Shown here piece by piece: positions 33,297 to 49,000 of a DNA stretch of 64,000 nt. The stretch comes from Aspergillus flavus (lineage: Eukaryota; Ascomycota; Eurotiomycetes; Eurotiales; Aspergillaceae): positions 3,188,169 through 3,252,168 of the forward strand of contig NC_092403.1 of NCBI RefSeq assembly GCF_009017415.1, written 5' to 3'. How positions within the stretch are numbered: the stretch's first letter is position 1; the number at the start of each line of letters is the position of its first letter. The notes under the pieces were generated by a model that was not told the origin of the DNA, searched no databases, and worked only from the letters and a program-made list of their open reading frames with translations. The position numbers were made by a program, and so were the translations under genes.

Positions 33297-33987
33297 TTGT
33301 TGACTGGGATGGTGGTATTTCACCAGACTGCTGGCCATAGTTTCGTGACTTCCAAATGAAAAGGCAAATGGAACTAATCCATGTTCTTTCATATGTTTAT
33401 CACACGTATCTCAGGAGGGGACTCTTACGGTGTGTATACGGCAGACTCTTGTACTGTATGCGGAATATATTGTTTACTCTTGGTTGCCATTGCTTTCTAG
33501 TAGTTCTACTGGACTGCTTTAAAATCTTCTCGTTAATCAGGAAAGTCTTGGGTCGTTAATATCTAGCGATATGTTATCTCGAATTTTGTGTGAATGTATA
33601 TGTACTACAGAGATGATGCGCTGCCTTAAATTAAGTATTGTAAGTATTCAGAAACTCGAACAAAGCTTGAATAAAGTCGACGATGTAATAACAGAAAGGC
33701 TTAGATGTGTGATTGGCTTATGCATGGTCAGGACTCCTAAGATTTGTTAGGCTTCAACTTCAACGTACGCTATATTGTATTTCTGTAGCGTATGGGTACT
33801 AATAAAAACGTGTATATGGTGGTATCTGATTCTATAGTGTGTTTGATATTTAAGTGGCTAGTTATATTTTTTATTGTGACCACCCTTATTTATATTTCTC
33901 TTCCTTGAATCTTAAGGATTATTAGATTTTAGAGATTAGAGGTAGACCAGAGGCGGATACAGACCACGCAAATATTAGTCTTAAGCT
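33297..33987. other. Boundary between gene-bearing and AT-rich DNA
   Basis: Composition shifts gradually to AT-rich here. A 67-codon plus-strand frame at 33356-33559 has no recognisable content. No gene called. Confidence 0.45.
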
Positions 33988-33992
33988 ATACC
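33988..33992. repeat. Target-site duplication ATACC, left copy of element A
   Basis: ATACC directly precedes the left LTR, and the identical five bases follow the right LTR at 41921-41925. This is the 5-bp duplication expected of LTR-element integrase. Confidence 0.8.
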
Positions 33993-34694
33993 TATTACGC
34001 CCGGGGCTTCGTTGTTAAGTCTAAGATCAGTTAATGGACCACGTTTCGAGGATTATTAATCTAAAGTCGTCTCTTAACTTCCATCGCTGTTGGATTATAT
34101 CTAGGAAAGATAAGAGTTATTATAAAACTTCTGTTGATACTAGACTGCTGTTAATACTAGAATATAGTTAATATAAGACTATTATTAATACTAAATTATT
34201 GTTAATACTAGATTACTATTAATATTAGATTATTGTTAATACTAGACTTAAGTCTAAAAAGCTAGGTCTATTAAATATATATACTTAATAGTTAGAAAAG
34301 TATAAATAAGTTAAAACTAGTTTTTACTATTAAAAATAATTTTATAATAATAATATATATTAATTATAAAAAATTAAATTAAGTATATAAATAAATATTC
34401 TTATATATTTTTATTTATTATATTATTACTATAATCTTTTATATTAATAATATAATATATTTTATTAATACTATAAGTTTATTATATTACTAATATATTT
34501 AGTTATATTATTACTATAATATATATAATTTTATTATAGTAGCTAGTATTAATATTTATAGTTTTTTTTAAATAACTACTAAATAAATAATTTATTAGAT
34601 ATCTTTTATTTAAAAATTAGCTATTATTATTTTATTATTATTTTATCTTATATATCTATTTTTAATAAGATATACTAGATAAAAATCTATAATA
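33993..34694. repeat. Element A left LTR
   Basis: 702 bp from TATTACGCCCGGGGC to CTATAATA. The first 120 bp are relatively unmutated (CGGGGCTTCG, GGACCACGTTTCG); the remainder is AT-rich. It aligns by eye along its length with 41219-41920. Confidence 0.82.
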
Positions 34695-37600
34695 TTATTT
34701 TTTTTTTTTTAGACTTTTATTTTTAAAAGTATAAAATTATGGTCTTATTTAAATAAAAGATATTTATTCTTAACTTTTTTTTTATCTATATTTTAATTAT
34801 ATTTTTTAATTTTATCTATAAATCTAAGCTTTATTAATAAATTAAAGACAAGGAATTTTAAATAGTATTTTTTTATAAATATTATATTTATTTTTATTAT
34901 TTTTATATTAAATCTAAAAATTCTAGTTATTATAGCGAGTATATAAAAGTAAACAGTATTTTTTATAAAATATTTAAATCTTTTTTTTTTAATATTAAAT
35001 AGAAACGGCTTATAAAAGCCTAGAATACTATTAAAAAAAAAAAAGATTATTTTAATAAAGTTTCTTTATTTATAAAAATAAAAATAGTTATTATAAAAAT
35101 ATATAGATAATTTTATTATATATAATATTAAAGAAATTAAAAAATTTAAAAAATTTAAATATTAAAAATAAAAAAAATATAAGATATAAAAGAAATTATA
35201 TTATTAAAAAACTATAGTTTTCTATTTTAAAGCTAGTATATTAAATAGTAATATTTAATTAATTATAATTTTTAAATTAAATTCTAGTTTAATTTAGTTA
35301 ATAGATAATCTTTTTTTCTAGATAAATTTTAATTTTTTTACTAGTAGTACTATTAAATTAACTAGTAATAGTTTATTAAATTTTTAATAGATTTCTATAA
35401 ATTTTTTAAAATACTATAACTTTTCTACTTTATTAGATAATATAATTTTTTATTAACTTATTTATATTTTAATATTTTTTTAATTTTATATTCTATTTCT
35501 TTTTTATTAAATTTAATATTTTTAATAATTTTAGTATTTTCTAGTATAGATTTTAATAATAAGATATAAAATATAGAATATATTCTTTTTATTAAATCTA
35601 GTAATTTTAATTAATAGTTAATATTATTAATTTATTTTTTAATTTTAAATAGTTTAATTTTTTAATAATTAAGTTTTAAATTTAGTTACTTTATTTTAAT
35701 ATTTCTATAGAATAAAAATATTTTTTTTTTTTTTTTTAAAAATAGATCTTTTTTTATAATATTAGTTGTAGTATATTACTATATAATAATTAAAAAATTT
35801 AATATTTAAAAATAATTAATTATATAAATTTTTTAATTTTTTAATTATTTTAATTACTTTTTCTATAATAGATTATTTATTTCTTAATTTTTCTATTATT
35901 TTAGTATAATATTTATAATTTATATAAAAAAATATTATTTTTATTATTAAATATTCCGCGTTATTATATATAAACTATACTATTAGTAATAGATTTATTT
36001 AATTATTTTATTAGTAATTAATATAGTGTTGTAAATATTATTTAATTATTTAATTTATTTAATTATTTAATTTATTTTTTTTATTTAACTATTTTTTTAT
36101 AGATAATATACTATAGTTAACTTTTAATTTATCTTTATTAGATTTATAAATAATTATTAAAACTTTAATATAAATAATTTATTTTAATTTAATATAATTT
36201 TTTCTAATATTCTATAATAAATAAAAATATAATTAATAAATAAATATATAAAATATATTATATTAAATATTAATTTATTTAATATTAAATAAATATATTT
36301 AGTAAATTAATCTATTATTACTATTATTATATTCTATTTTTTTAATTTAAATAATAATTCTATAAAATTAATTATAATCTATTTCTAGAGTCTTAAAAAT
36401 ATATTTAATAATTATATAAATCTATATAATTTATATTTTATTAATTTATTTTTAATATATATTTTATATTTATTAATATATTTCTTAATTTATTTTACTA
36501 TATTTAAAAAATAATAGTTTTTTATAATCTATTTTAATATTTTTTTAATTTTAAAATATTTTTATATTAAATTATTATAGTATTTTTAAATAATTATATT
36601 CTATAATTTTTAAAAAATTTAAATAAGATTTCAATAATATATAATTTTATTTTTATTTTTAATAAATAGATTATTATTTATTTTAAACTTCTATATAAAT
36701 ATTTTATCTTTTTTATTTATTTTTATAATAAAATATTAAATAGAATTTTTAATTTCTATAATTATTATTATAAATATCTATTTATTATATTTAATTAATT
36801 TATTCTTATACTATTTTAATATTATAGTTTTAATTATTTTTTTTTTAATTTTATAATTAGATCTTTAGTTTAAGATATTAATTTAATTATTTTTTAATTT
36901 TTTATAATATTTAATTTTAAAATTATATTATAATAATATTTTAGTCTATTTTATTTATTTTTATATAAATTTTTTTATAATTATAAAGTATATTAGATTT
37001 TTATAATCTAATTTTATAATAATCTAGTATTATATTTTTTTTAAATAAATTTTTTATTTCTTAAATATTAATACTATAACTAATAATTTTTTATTATAAA
37101 TATTATAGTTTAGCTTTATTTAAACTAATTTTCTAGATTTAAATACTATTAATTATAGTTTTCTATTTAATTTTATTTATATTATTTATATATTAATTAT
37201 ATAGTTAAATATATTAATTTTAATAATAGTTTATTTAGCTAGATTATATTATACTAAAATTAATATAATAATAATTATTTTTTTTATTTAGTTAAATATA
37301 TTTTAATATTTATTTATTTATTTCTATTATTTTAATTTTTTAAATAAATTAAAAAGTAGTACTAGTCTATATATATATTAATTAATAAATTTTTAATAAT
37401 AGTTTAGTAATTTAATAAACTATTATAGTTTTTTAAGATTAGTTAATTCTAATTATTTTTAAATAGTTTTTATTTTTTTTTTTTATTTATATTTTTTTAG
37501 TAATTATTTAATATTTTAAAAACTTAGTTTTTTAAATATAGAATTTATATTTTTTTAATTTAAATTATATTTCTATTTTTTATAATTTTTTTAAAACTAT

Positions 37601-40600
37601 TTAAATATATTATATATATTCTTTAAAATTATATAAAAAAATTAAAATATTATTTAAATATATAATAATAAATATATTAAAAATTTTTTTTAATATTTTA
37701 TTAATAAATCTTTAAAATAATACTAGTATATTAGTAAATTTAAAAAATATAATTAAATATTTAAAATATCTATATTTTATTTAAAATATAATTTTTTATT
37801 TTTTATTTTTTATAATTCTAAAATAATAGTATATATTTATAATATTAAATTTTATAAATTATTTTATTTTTTTTATTTTATTTTATATTTCTATAATAAA
37901 TAGTAATAGATATCTATTTTTAACTATAATATTATCTAATAATTAATAATTAATATATAGTTATAATTTTTTTTTTTTTAGATATAAATAATATATTATA
38001 TTCTATTAGATTTTTTAATAATTAAATTTATTTTTTTTTAAATCTATCTTTAATATATTTTTTTAGAGCTTATAATTTTTTTTTTAATATTAAATAAATT
38101 TATTTATATACTATTTTTTTTTTTTTAAAATAAAAATAATATAATTATATAATCTATATTCTAGTAATTTATTTATTTATAGCTATTTAAATAGTTTTTA
38201 AAATCTCTAATATTCTTTAAATAGATTTAGTTATTTTATAGAGTTAATTATTAATTTCTAAAAATTTAAAAATATTTAAAAATTACTATTTAACTCTAAT
38301 AATATTTAATTTATTTTTAATAAAAAATATTATTTTTTTTTTAATTTACTTTTTAGCGTTATAATTTCTAGTTATTTTTATTTATTAATAGATATCTATT
38401 CTATTAATTTAATTAATTATTTTTTTTTTAAATATTAGATTACTACTATAATTATATTTTTTATAGAATTTTTTTTTATAGTATTTTAATTATATTATTT
38501 AATCTTTTTATTATTAATATATTTATTAATAAAAATATAAATATTATACTTTATATATAGTTTTTTTAAATAATAATAATTATTTAAATAGAATATTTAT
38601 TATTTCTAATCTATTATTAAATTATAATTTTTAAGCTATAAGATTTTTAATATTATATTATATTTATTTTTTAAAAATATAATATTAAAAATTATATTTT
38701 TAATATATTACTCTATAGCTATAGTAATAAATACTATTTTAATTAAAATTTAATTAATTCTTAATTTTTAACTATCTAATTTAAATAAAGATTTAATATT
38801 CTTTTTCTATTACTCTTTAATCTTTATATTTTTTTAATATTTTAATAATATAAAATTATTTATTATATTTAAATTTATTATTATTTATATTAATCTTCTA
38901 TTAATAATAATATTTATAATAATATATTTTTTTTATCTAATTATAGTAAATATTTTTTAATTTATATTATTTTATAGCTAAAAATATATAATTTATTTCT
39001 AAATATAGTAATATATATAATTATTATTAAAATATACTATTTAAAAATAATAATTATATATTAATTTAATTATATAGTAATAATATTTATATTTCTTTAA
39101 CTAATAATATATTTCTTTATATTTTTTTTTTATTTTATTTAAATTAATAAATTTAAATTTTTTATAGTATTTAAATCTATTTATACTATATATTTTATAT
39201 ATAATTAAATATTTATTATATTATTAATAATATTTATTTTAATTTTTAATATTTAAATTCTAGTATTTATAGTTTTAATATAGATATTATTCTAATAATA
39301 TTTTAAATAATTATAAGAATCTTCTAGAATTCTATACTATTTTATTAATTATATTATTAATTTAATTAATAAAAATCTTTTATTTTTATAGTAGCTTAAT
39401 CTTAATCTATTATATTTAATATAGTTTTAATATTAATATTTTTTATTTTAGTAATACTATTTTCTATAGTATATTAATAAATACTATAATTTATTAATAT
39501 ATATTTTTATTTTTATTTTAGAGATTTTTTAGTATTTTAGATATTTTAAAAAATCTCTCTATATTAAGATTATAGCTAATCTATTAAATATTATATTCTT
39601 TATTTAAAAGATTAATTTTAATTAAAATTTAATTTAATTAATTAATACTTAAAGTAGATTTATTATATTAATTAATATTATTAAAACTATTTATTCTATT
39701 AATTAATATATTTTTTATATATTTTTTAATTAATTCTATAATTATTTTATACTATATTTTATTACTAGCTTATTTTAATCTATTAGTTTTCTTATTTATA
39801 TAGTTAGTTAGTTAATTAATCTTATTTTTATTAAGTTATTTATACTATTATTTAATAGTATTCTAAAGATTACTTTAATTTAGATTAATATATAGCTATA
39901 TAGCTTAGTTTATATTAAATATAAGTTAATTTAAAATAATTTAATTATTATTATTTAATTTATTTTCTCTAGAGTATTCTATTTTTTTTATTAATAAATC
40001 TATATTAGTACTAAACTATATAGTTTTAATTTTTTTATTAATTTTATCTATAACTAGATTATTAATTCTAATAGTATAATAAACTTTTTTAGCTTAACTA
40101 TTAGTTATATATATATTTAAAATAGTATTTAGCTATATTAATTTCTTATTTTTAATTATATTTAGTTACTAGAATTTTTAATTTAATTAATAACTATTTT
40201 TTTTTTATTAATAATTCTTTAATATATATTTTATTTTTCTATAATTAAAATAAAGCTTTTCGTGTTGTTGATACTTTTTTTTTTTTTAGAAGATATTTTT
40301 TAATTAGTTTTTTTTTTTAGCAATATTTAATTCTATAGATTATAGACTATAAAAATCCTAATATTCTTAATTTTATAGTTATATATATCTTTTTTTATTT
40401 ATACTATATTATCTAGTATAATTATTTTTTAATATATTATAATTATTTTAACTCTTTCTTTTTTAATTAAAGTTATATAATTTATTATTAATCTTAACTA
40501 TTTATTTAATTATTTTATAAAGTATATTAGATCTTTTTATCTAGATAAGTTTTTTCTAGATTTTTAATTTTAATAATTCTTTAAATTTAGTAATATATAT

Positions 40601-41218
40601 ATCTTTATTTTAATTTAAATAAATAATAATTTATATAAAATCTAATATTAGTTTACTAATAGATTTAATATATTATAGTTACTAAAATTTTTATTCTATA
40701 TTTTAAGTTATATTAATATCTTTAAAAATCTATTTAAAATATTTCTTAAATATATTAAAAAATATAAAGATTTTCTTTATTTTATTATTTTAATTCTTCT
40801 TTATTTTTTTATAATATTTTTAAATAAAAAGTTTAAACTAATTAAATACTCTACTAGTAAAATAAATAGAAATAAAATAGATTTTATTATTATTAACTTC
40901 TATTTTACTATAATTAACTTTAAAATATAATTCTAATTAGATTAGAAATTCTTAAAGTTTACTATACTATTTATTAAATAATTCTAGAATTTTAATCTTA
41001 ATAGTTTTAGCTATTAAATATATCTCTAATCGAGTAATTTACTTCTAGAGCTAATTAACTATTTTAGTTAATTAAATAAAGATTAAAATTATAGTAAATA
41101 TTAGTACTAGACTATTAATACTAGAGCTAGTAGCTATATTCTTTCTATTTATTTTTAATAATATATTAATTACTTTAAGTCTAAATATAGTTTAATTTAT
41201 ATAGACTAGTAATTAATA

Positions 41219-41920
41219 TATTATATCTAGAGCTTTATTATTAAGTCTAAGACTAATTAGTAAATTATATTTTAAAAATTATTAATCTAAAGTTATTTCT
41301 TAATCTCCGTCGCTATTAGATTATATCTAGAGAAAATAAGAGTTGTTATAAGACTTTTATTAATACTAGACTACTATTAATATTAGAATACAGTCAATAT
41401 AAGACTATTATTAATATTAAATTATTATTAATACTAGATTACTATTAATACTAGATTACTATTAATACTAGACTTAAGTCTAAAAAATTAGATCTATTAA
41501 ATATATATATTTAATAGTTAAAAAAATATAAATAAATTAAGATTAATCTTTACTATTAAAAATAACTCTATAGTAATAATATATATTAATTATAAAAAAT
41601 TAAACTAAATATATAAATAAATATTTTTATATATTCTTATCTATTATATTATTATTATAATCTCTTATATTAATAATATAATATATCTTATTAGTATTAT
41701 AAACTTATTATATTACTAATATATTTAATTATATTACTACTATAATATATATAACTTTATTATAATAGCTGATATTAATATTTATAGCTCTTTTTAAATA
41801 ATTACTAGATAAACAATTTATTGGATATCTTCTACTTAGAAATTGGTTATTATTATTCTATTATTATTCTGTTTTGTATATCCGCCTTCGATAAGGTGCG
41901 CTAGACAAGGGTCTGTAACA
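41219..41920. repeat. Element A right LTR
   Basis: 702 bp from TATTATATCTAGAGC to TCTGTAACA. The head is heavily mutated while the last 60 bp keep GC-rich sequence (CCGCCTTCGATAAGG), the reverse of the pattern in the left LTR. Confidence 0.82.
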
Positions 41921-41925
41921 ATACC
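41921..41925. repeat. Target-site duplication ATACC, right copy of element A
   Basis: Matches 33988-33992 exactly. Confidence 0.8.
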
Positions 41926-42411
41926 TGGTCAAGATAATAGCTGTTTTTTTATAGACAAAGTATAAAAACATATCTTAGATGTGTGGTGTTATAGGATATA
42001 TAAGCCGTAATCCCTCGCTTTACTTAGTAGCTTATATTTTATACTTAGTAATATATAACACAGCTATAATAAAAAATTTCTATTATTTATACAGTTTTAA
42101 TAAATAATAGAATAAATAATAATTATATTACTATTTCTATAATATTAACTATAAATATAATATTTAATTAAATAGAATTATAATAATAAAAATAAATATA
42201 ATATTCTATAAATTATAGTATTAATTAATAATATATAAAGAATAATCTTTTTATAAAAAATAAAAAAATTAAGTATCTTTTCTATATATTATAGATAGTA
42301 TTATTATTTTTTTTCTATATTTATAGATTAATAGTAATATAATTTATAGCTATAGTAATAATTTCTAAATTAACTAAATTTTTTTAATTTATTAATATAA
42401 TTGTTACGCCT
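41926..42411. other. Spacer between retrotransposons A and B
   Basis: 486 bp. The first 140 bases (TGGTCAAGATAATAG onward, GCCGTAATCCCTCGC near 42007) are nearly normal in composition; the rest is AT-rich. It may be a remnant of the original locus or of another element. No gene. Confidence 0.45.
42407..42411. repeat. Target-site duplication ATAAT, left copy of element B
   Basis: ATAAT precedes the left LTR and recurs at 50385-50389. The match is exact, though in such AT-rich DNA a chance match is less unlikely than for element A. Confidence 0.65.
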
Positions 42412-43071
42412 GGGGCTTTATTGTTAAGTCTGAGACTAGTTAGCAGACCATGTTTCAAGAATTATTAATCTAAAGTTATTCTTTAATCTCTATTATTATT
42501 AGATTATAGTTTAGAGAAAACAGAAGTTATTATAAAACTTCTATTAATACTAGATTATTATTAATACTAAATTATTATTATTTTAAAAATATAATTAATA
42601 TAAGACTATTATTATTATTAGACTTAAGTTTAAAAAGTTAGATTTATTAAATATATATATTTAATAATTAGAAAAGTATAAATAAATTAAAACTAATTTT
42701 TATTACTAAAATAACTCTATAGTAATAATATATATTAATTATAAAGAATTAAATTAAATATATAAATAAATATTTTTATATATTTTTATTTATTATATTA
42801 CTACTATAATTTTTTATATTAGTAATATAATATATTTTATTAATACTATAAGCTTATTATATTATTAATATATTTAATTATATTATTATTATAATATATA
42901 TAATTTTTATTATAGTAGCTAATATTAATATTTATAGTTTTTTTTAAATAATTACTAAATAAATAATTTATTAGATATTTTTTATTTTAAAAATTAACTA
43001 TTATTATTCTATTATTATTTTATTTTATATATCTATTTTTAATAAAATACACTAGACAAGAATCTATAATA
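42412..43071. repeat. Element B left LTR
   Basis: 660 bp from TGTTACGCCTGGGGC to CTATAATA; counterpart of 49725-50384. Confidence 0.8.
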
Positions 43072-46000
43072 TTATTTTTTTTTTTTTAGATTTTTATTCT
43101 TAAAAATATAAAGTTATAGTTTTATTTAAATAAAAAATATCTATTTTTAATTTTTTTTTTATCTATATTTTAATTATATCTTTTAGTTTTATTTATAAAT
43201 CTAAGCTTTACTAATAAATTAAAAACAAAGAATTTTATATAATATTTCTTTATAAATATTATATTTATTTTTATTATTCTTATATTAAATCTAAAAATTC
43301 TAATTATTATAATAAATATATAAAAATAAATAGTATCTTTTATAAAATATCTAAATCTTTTTTTTCTAATATTAAGTAGAAATAACTTATAAAAATCTAG
43401 AATATTATTAAAAAAAAAAAAAAAATTATTTTAGTAAAGCTTTTTTATTTATAAAAATAAAAATAATTATTATAAAAATATATAAGTAATTTTATTACGT
43501 GTAATATTAAAGAAATTAAAAAATTTAAAAAACTTAAATATTAAAAATAAAAAAAATATAAAATATAAAAGAAATTATACTATTAAAAAATTATAGTTTT
43601 CTATTCTAGAGCTAGTATATTAAATAGTAATATTTAATTAACTATAGTTTTTAAATTAGATTCTAACTTAATTTAGTTAATAAATAATTTTTTTTTTTAA
43701 ATAAATTTTAATTTTTTTACTAATAATATTATTAAATCAGTTAATAATAGTTTATTAAATTTTTAATAGATTTCTATAAATTTTTTAAAATACTATAATT
43801 TTTCTATTTTATTAGATAATATAATTTTCTATTAATTTATTTATATTTTAATATTTTTTTAATTTTATATTTTATTTTTTTTTTATTAAGTTTAATATTT
43901 TTAGTAATTTTAGTATTTTTTAATATAGATTTTAATAATAAAATATAAAATATAAAGTATATTTTTTTTATTAAATCTAATAATTTTAATTAATAGTTAA
44001 TATTACTAATTTATTTTTTAATTTTAAATAATTTAATTTTTTAATAGTTAAGTTTTAAATTTAATTACTTTATTTTAATATTTCTATAGAATAGAAATAT
44101 TTTCTTTTTTTTTTTAAAAATAGATTTTTTTTTATAATATTAATTATAGTATATTATTATATAATAATTAAAAAATTTAATATCTAAAAATAATTAATTA
44201 TATAAGCTTTTTAATTTTTTAACTATTTTAATTACTTTTTTTATAATAGATTATTTATTTTTTAATTTTTTTACTATTTTAGTATAGTATCTATAATTTA
44301 TATAAAAAAATATTATTTTTATTATTAAATATTCTATATTATTATATATAAATTATATTATTAATAATAGATTTATTTAATTATTTTATTAATAATTAAT
44401 ATAGTATTATAAATATTATTTAATTATTTAGTTTATTTTTTTTATTTAACTATTTTTTTATAGATAGTATACTATAATTAACTTTTAATTTATTTTTATT
44501 AAATTTATAAATAATTATTAAAACTTTAATATAAATAATTTATTTTAATTTAATATAATCTTTTCTAGTATTCTATAATAAATAAAGATATAGTTAATAA
44601 ATAGATATATAAAATATACTATATTAAGTATTAATTTATTTAATATTAAATAAATATATTTAATAAGTTAATCTATTATTACTATTATTATATTCTATTT
44701 TTCTAATTCTAGTAATAATTCTATAAAATTAATTATAATCTATTTCTAGAGTTTTAAAAATATATCTAGTAATTATATAAATTTATATAATTTATATTTT
44801 ATTAATTTATTTTTAATATATATTTTATATTTATTAATATATTTTCTAATTTATTTTATTATATTTAAAAAATAGTAGTTTTTTATAATCTATTTTAATA
44901 TTTTTTTAATTTTAAAATATTTTTATATTAAGTTATTATAGTATTTCTAAATAATTATATTCTATAGTTTTTAAAAAATCTAAATAAGATTTTAATAGTA
45001 TATAATTTTATCTTTATTTTTAATAAATAAATTATTATTTATTCTAAGCTTTTATATAAGTACTTTATTTTTTTTATTTACTTTTATAATAAAATATTAA
45101 ATAAAATTTTTAATTTCTATAGTTATTATTATAAGTATTTATTTATTATATTTAATTAATCTATTTTTATACTATTTTAATATTATAGTTTTAATTATTT
45201 TTTTTTTATTTTATAATTAAATCTTTAGTTTAAAGTATTAATTTAACCGTTCTCTAATCTTTTATAATATTTAATTCTAAAATTATATTATAATAGTATT
45301 TTAATCTATTTTATTTATTTTTATATAAATTTTTTTATAATTATAAAATATATTAGATTTTTATAATCTAATTTTATAATAATTTAGTATTATACTTTTT
45401 TTAAATAAACTCTCTATTTTTTAAATATTAATACTATAGCTAATAATTTTTTATTATAAATATTATAGTTTAATTTTACTTAAACTAGTTTTTTAAATTT
45501 AAATATTATTAATTATAATTTTTTATTTAATTCTACTTATACTATTTATACACTAATTATATAATTAAATATATTAATTTTAATAATAGTTTATTTAGCT
45601 AAATTATATTATACTAAAATTAATATAATAATAATTATTTTTTTTATTTTATTAAATATACTTTAGTACTTATTTATCTATTTCTATTATTTTAATTTTT
45701 TAAATAAATTAAAAAGTAGTGCTAGTCTATATATATATTAATTAATAAATTTTTAATAATAGTTTAATAATTTAATAAACTATTATAATTTTTTAAAATT
45801 AATTAATTCTAGCTATTTTTAAATAGCTTTTATTTTTTTTTTTTTTATTTATATTTTTTTAGTAGATATCTAATATTCTAAAAACTTAATTTCTTAAATA
45901 TAGAATTTATATTTTTTTAATTTAAATTATATTTCTATTTTCTATAGCTTTTTTAAAACTACTTAGATATATTAAATATATTTTTTAAAACTATATAAAA

Positions 46001-49000
46001 AGATTAGAATATTATTTAGATATATAATAATAAATATATTAAGAATTTTTTCTAGTACTTTATTAATAAATTTTTAAAATAATATTAATATATTAATAAA
46101 TTTAAAAGATATAATTAAATATTTAAAATATCTATATTTTATTTAAAATATAGTTTTCTATTTTTTATTTTCTATAATTCTAAAATAATAGTATATATCT
46201 ATAATATTAAGTTTTATAAACTATTTTACTTCTTTTATTTTATTTTATATTTTTATAATAAGTAGTAATAGATATCTATTTTTAATTATAATATTATTTA
46301 ATAATTAGTAGTTAATATATAATTATAATTTTTCTTTTTTTTTAAATATAAATAATATATTATGTTCTACTAGACTTTTTAATAATTAAATTTATTTTTT
46401 TTTAAATCTATTTTTAATATATTTCTTTAGAGCTTATAATTTTTTTTTTAATATTAAATAAATTTATTTATATACTATTTTTTTTTTTTTTAAATAGAAA
46501 TAGTATAATTATATAGTTTATACTCTAGTAACTTATTTATTTATAATTATTTAAATAATTCTTAGAATTTCTAATATTTTTTAAATAGACTTAGCTATTT
46601 TATAAAATTAATTATTAATTTTTAAAAATTAAAAAATATTTAAAAATTACTATCTAACTCTAGTAATATTTAATTTATTTCTAATAAAAAATACTATTTT
46701 TTTTTAATTTATTTTCTAGTATTATAATTTTTAGTTATTTTTATTTATTAATAGATATCTATTTTATTAATTTAACTAATTATTTCTTTTTTAAATATTA
46801 GATTACTATTATAATTATATTTTTTATAAAATTTCTCTTCGCGATATTCTAATTATATTATTTAATTTTTTTACTATTAATATATTTATTAATAAAAATA
46901 TAGATATTATACTCTATATATAGTTTTTTTAAATAATAATAATTATTTAAATAAAATATCTATTATTTCTAATCTATTATTAAATTATAATCTTTAAGCT
47001 ATAAGATTTTTAATACTATATTATATTTATTTTTTAAAAATATAATATTAAAAGCTATATTTTTAATATACTACTTTATAGCTATAATAATAAATACTAT
47101 TTTAATTAAAATTTAATTAATTTTTAATTTCTAGCTATTTAGTTTAAGTAAGGATTTAATATTTTTTTTATTACTCTTTAATTTTTATATTTTTTTAATA
47201 TTTTAATAATATAAAATTATTTATTATATTTAAGTCTATTATTATTTATACTAGTCTTTTATTAATAGTAATAATTATAATAATATATTTTTTTTATCTA
47301 GTTATAGTAAATATTTTTTAATTTATATTATTCTATAACTAAAAATATACTATTTATTTCTAGATTTAATAGTAATTATAATTATTATTAAAATATATTA
47401 TCTAAAAATAATAATTATATATTAATTCTATTTTATAATAATAATATTTATATTTTTTTAATTAATAATATATTTTTTTATATTCTTTTTTTACTTTATT
47501 TAAATTAATAAATTTAAATTTTCTATAGTATTTAAATCTATTTATACTATATATTTTATATATAATTAGATATTTATTATATTATTAATAATATTTATTT
47601 TAATTTTTAATATTTAAGTTTTAGTATTTATAATTCTAATATAAATATTACTCTATTAATATTCTAAATAATTATAAAAATTTTATAAAATTCTATATTA
47701 TTTTATTAATTATATTATTAATTTAATTAATAAAAATCTTTTATTTTTATAGTAGCTTAATTTTAATTTATTATAATTAATATAGTTTTAATACTAGTAT
47801 TTTTTATTTTAGTAATACTATTTTTTATAGTATATTAATAAATACTATAATTTATTAGTATATATTTTTATTTTTATTTTAAAAATTTTCTAGTATTTTA
47901 AATATTTTAAGAAATCTTTTTATATTAAAATTATAGCTAATCTATTAAGTATTATATTTTTTATTTAAAGAATTAATTTTAATTAAAACTTAATTTAATT
48001 AATTAATACTTAGAATAGACTTATTATATTAATTAATATTATTAAGATTATTTATTTTATAGATTAGCGTATATTTTATATATTTTTTAATTAATTTTAT
48101 AATAGTTTTATACTATAATTTACTATTAATTTATTTAAATCTATTAATTTTATTATTTATATAATTAATTAACTTATTAATTTTATATTTATTAAATTAA
48201 CTATACTATTATTTAATAATATTCTATAGATTATTCTAATTCTAGTTAATATATAGCTATATAGTTTAATTAGTATAAATAATAAATTAATTTAGTATAA
48301 TTTAATTATTATTATTTAGTTTATTTTCTCTATATTATTTTATTTTTTTTATTAATAAATCTATATTAATATTAAATTATATAGCTTTAATTTCTTTATT
48401 AATTTTATTTATATTTAAACTCTTAATTTTAATAGTATAGTAAACTTCTCTAATCTTATTATATAATTTACTATTTTTTATAGTAATATTAAATTATATA
48501 AATCTTATTTTTTTTAATAGTTCTATTTTATTCTTTATAGTATTTATTTATTAAAACTTTTAATTTAATTAATAATTATTTTTTTTTTATTAATAATTCT
48601 TTAATATATATTCTATTTTTCTATAATTATAATAAAATTTTTTGTATTTTTAATATTTTTATTTTTTTTAGAAGATATCTCTTAATTAATTTTGTTTTTT
48701 AGTAATATCTAATTCTATAGATTTTAATTTATAAAAATTATTATACTTAGTGCTTATATATTTCTACTAATTATTTAATTTATATTATCTTTTTAATTAA
48801 TAATTATCTTTTCTCTAGATCTTATTATTTTATTTTTCTATAAGTTATTTATAATAGTAATTATCTATTTTAATAGTAAAGTCAATTACTTTATTAAGTA
48901 TTACTAATTTATTAATTTATATAAATTTATTTTTTATATATTTTTTAAAACTATTAATAAAAATTAATATATAGATCTTCTTATTCTAATTTATTCTAGA

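Larger units (their letters stand above)
33993..41920. mobile_element. LTR retrotransposon A, complete but destroyed by RIP
   Basis: Boundaries are set by two LTRs of 702 bp each and a perfect 5-bp target duplication. The left end TATTACGCC is a mutated TGTTACGCC; the right end is intact CTGTAACA. The internal 6.5 kb is almost free of G and C, with stops in every frame, so no gag or pol can be read. The plus strand inside is T-rich, which suggests the original coding strand was minus; inference only. Element B belongs to the same family. Gypsy or copia cannot be decided from the residue. Confidence 0.85.
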
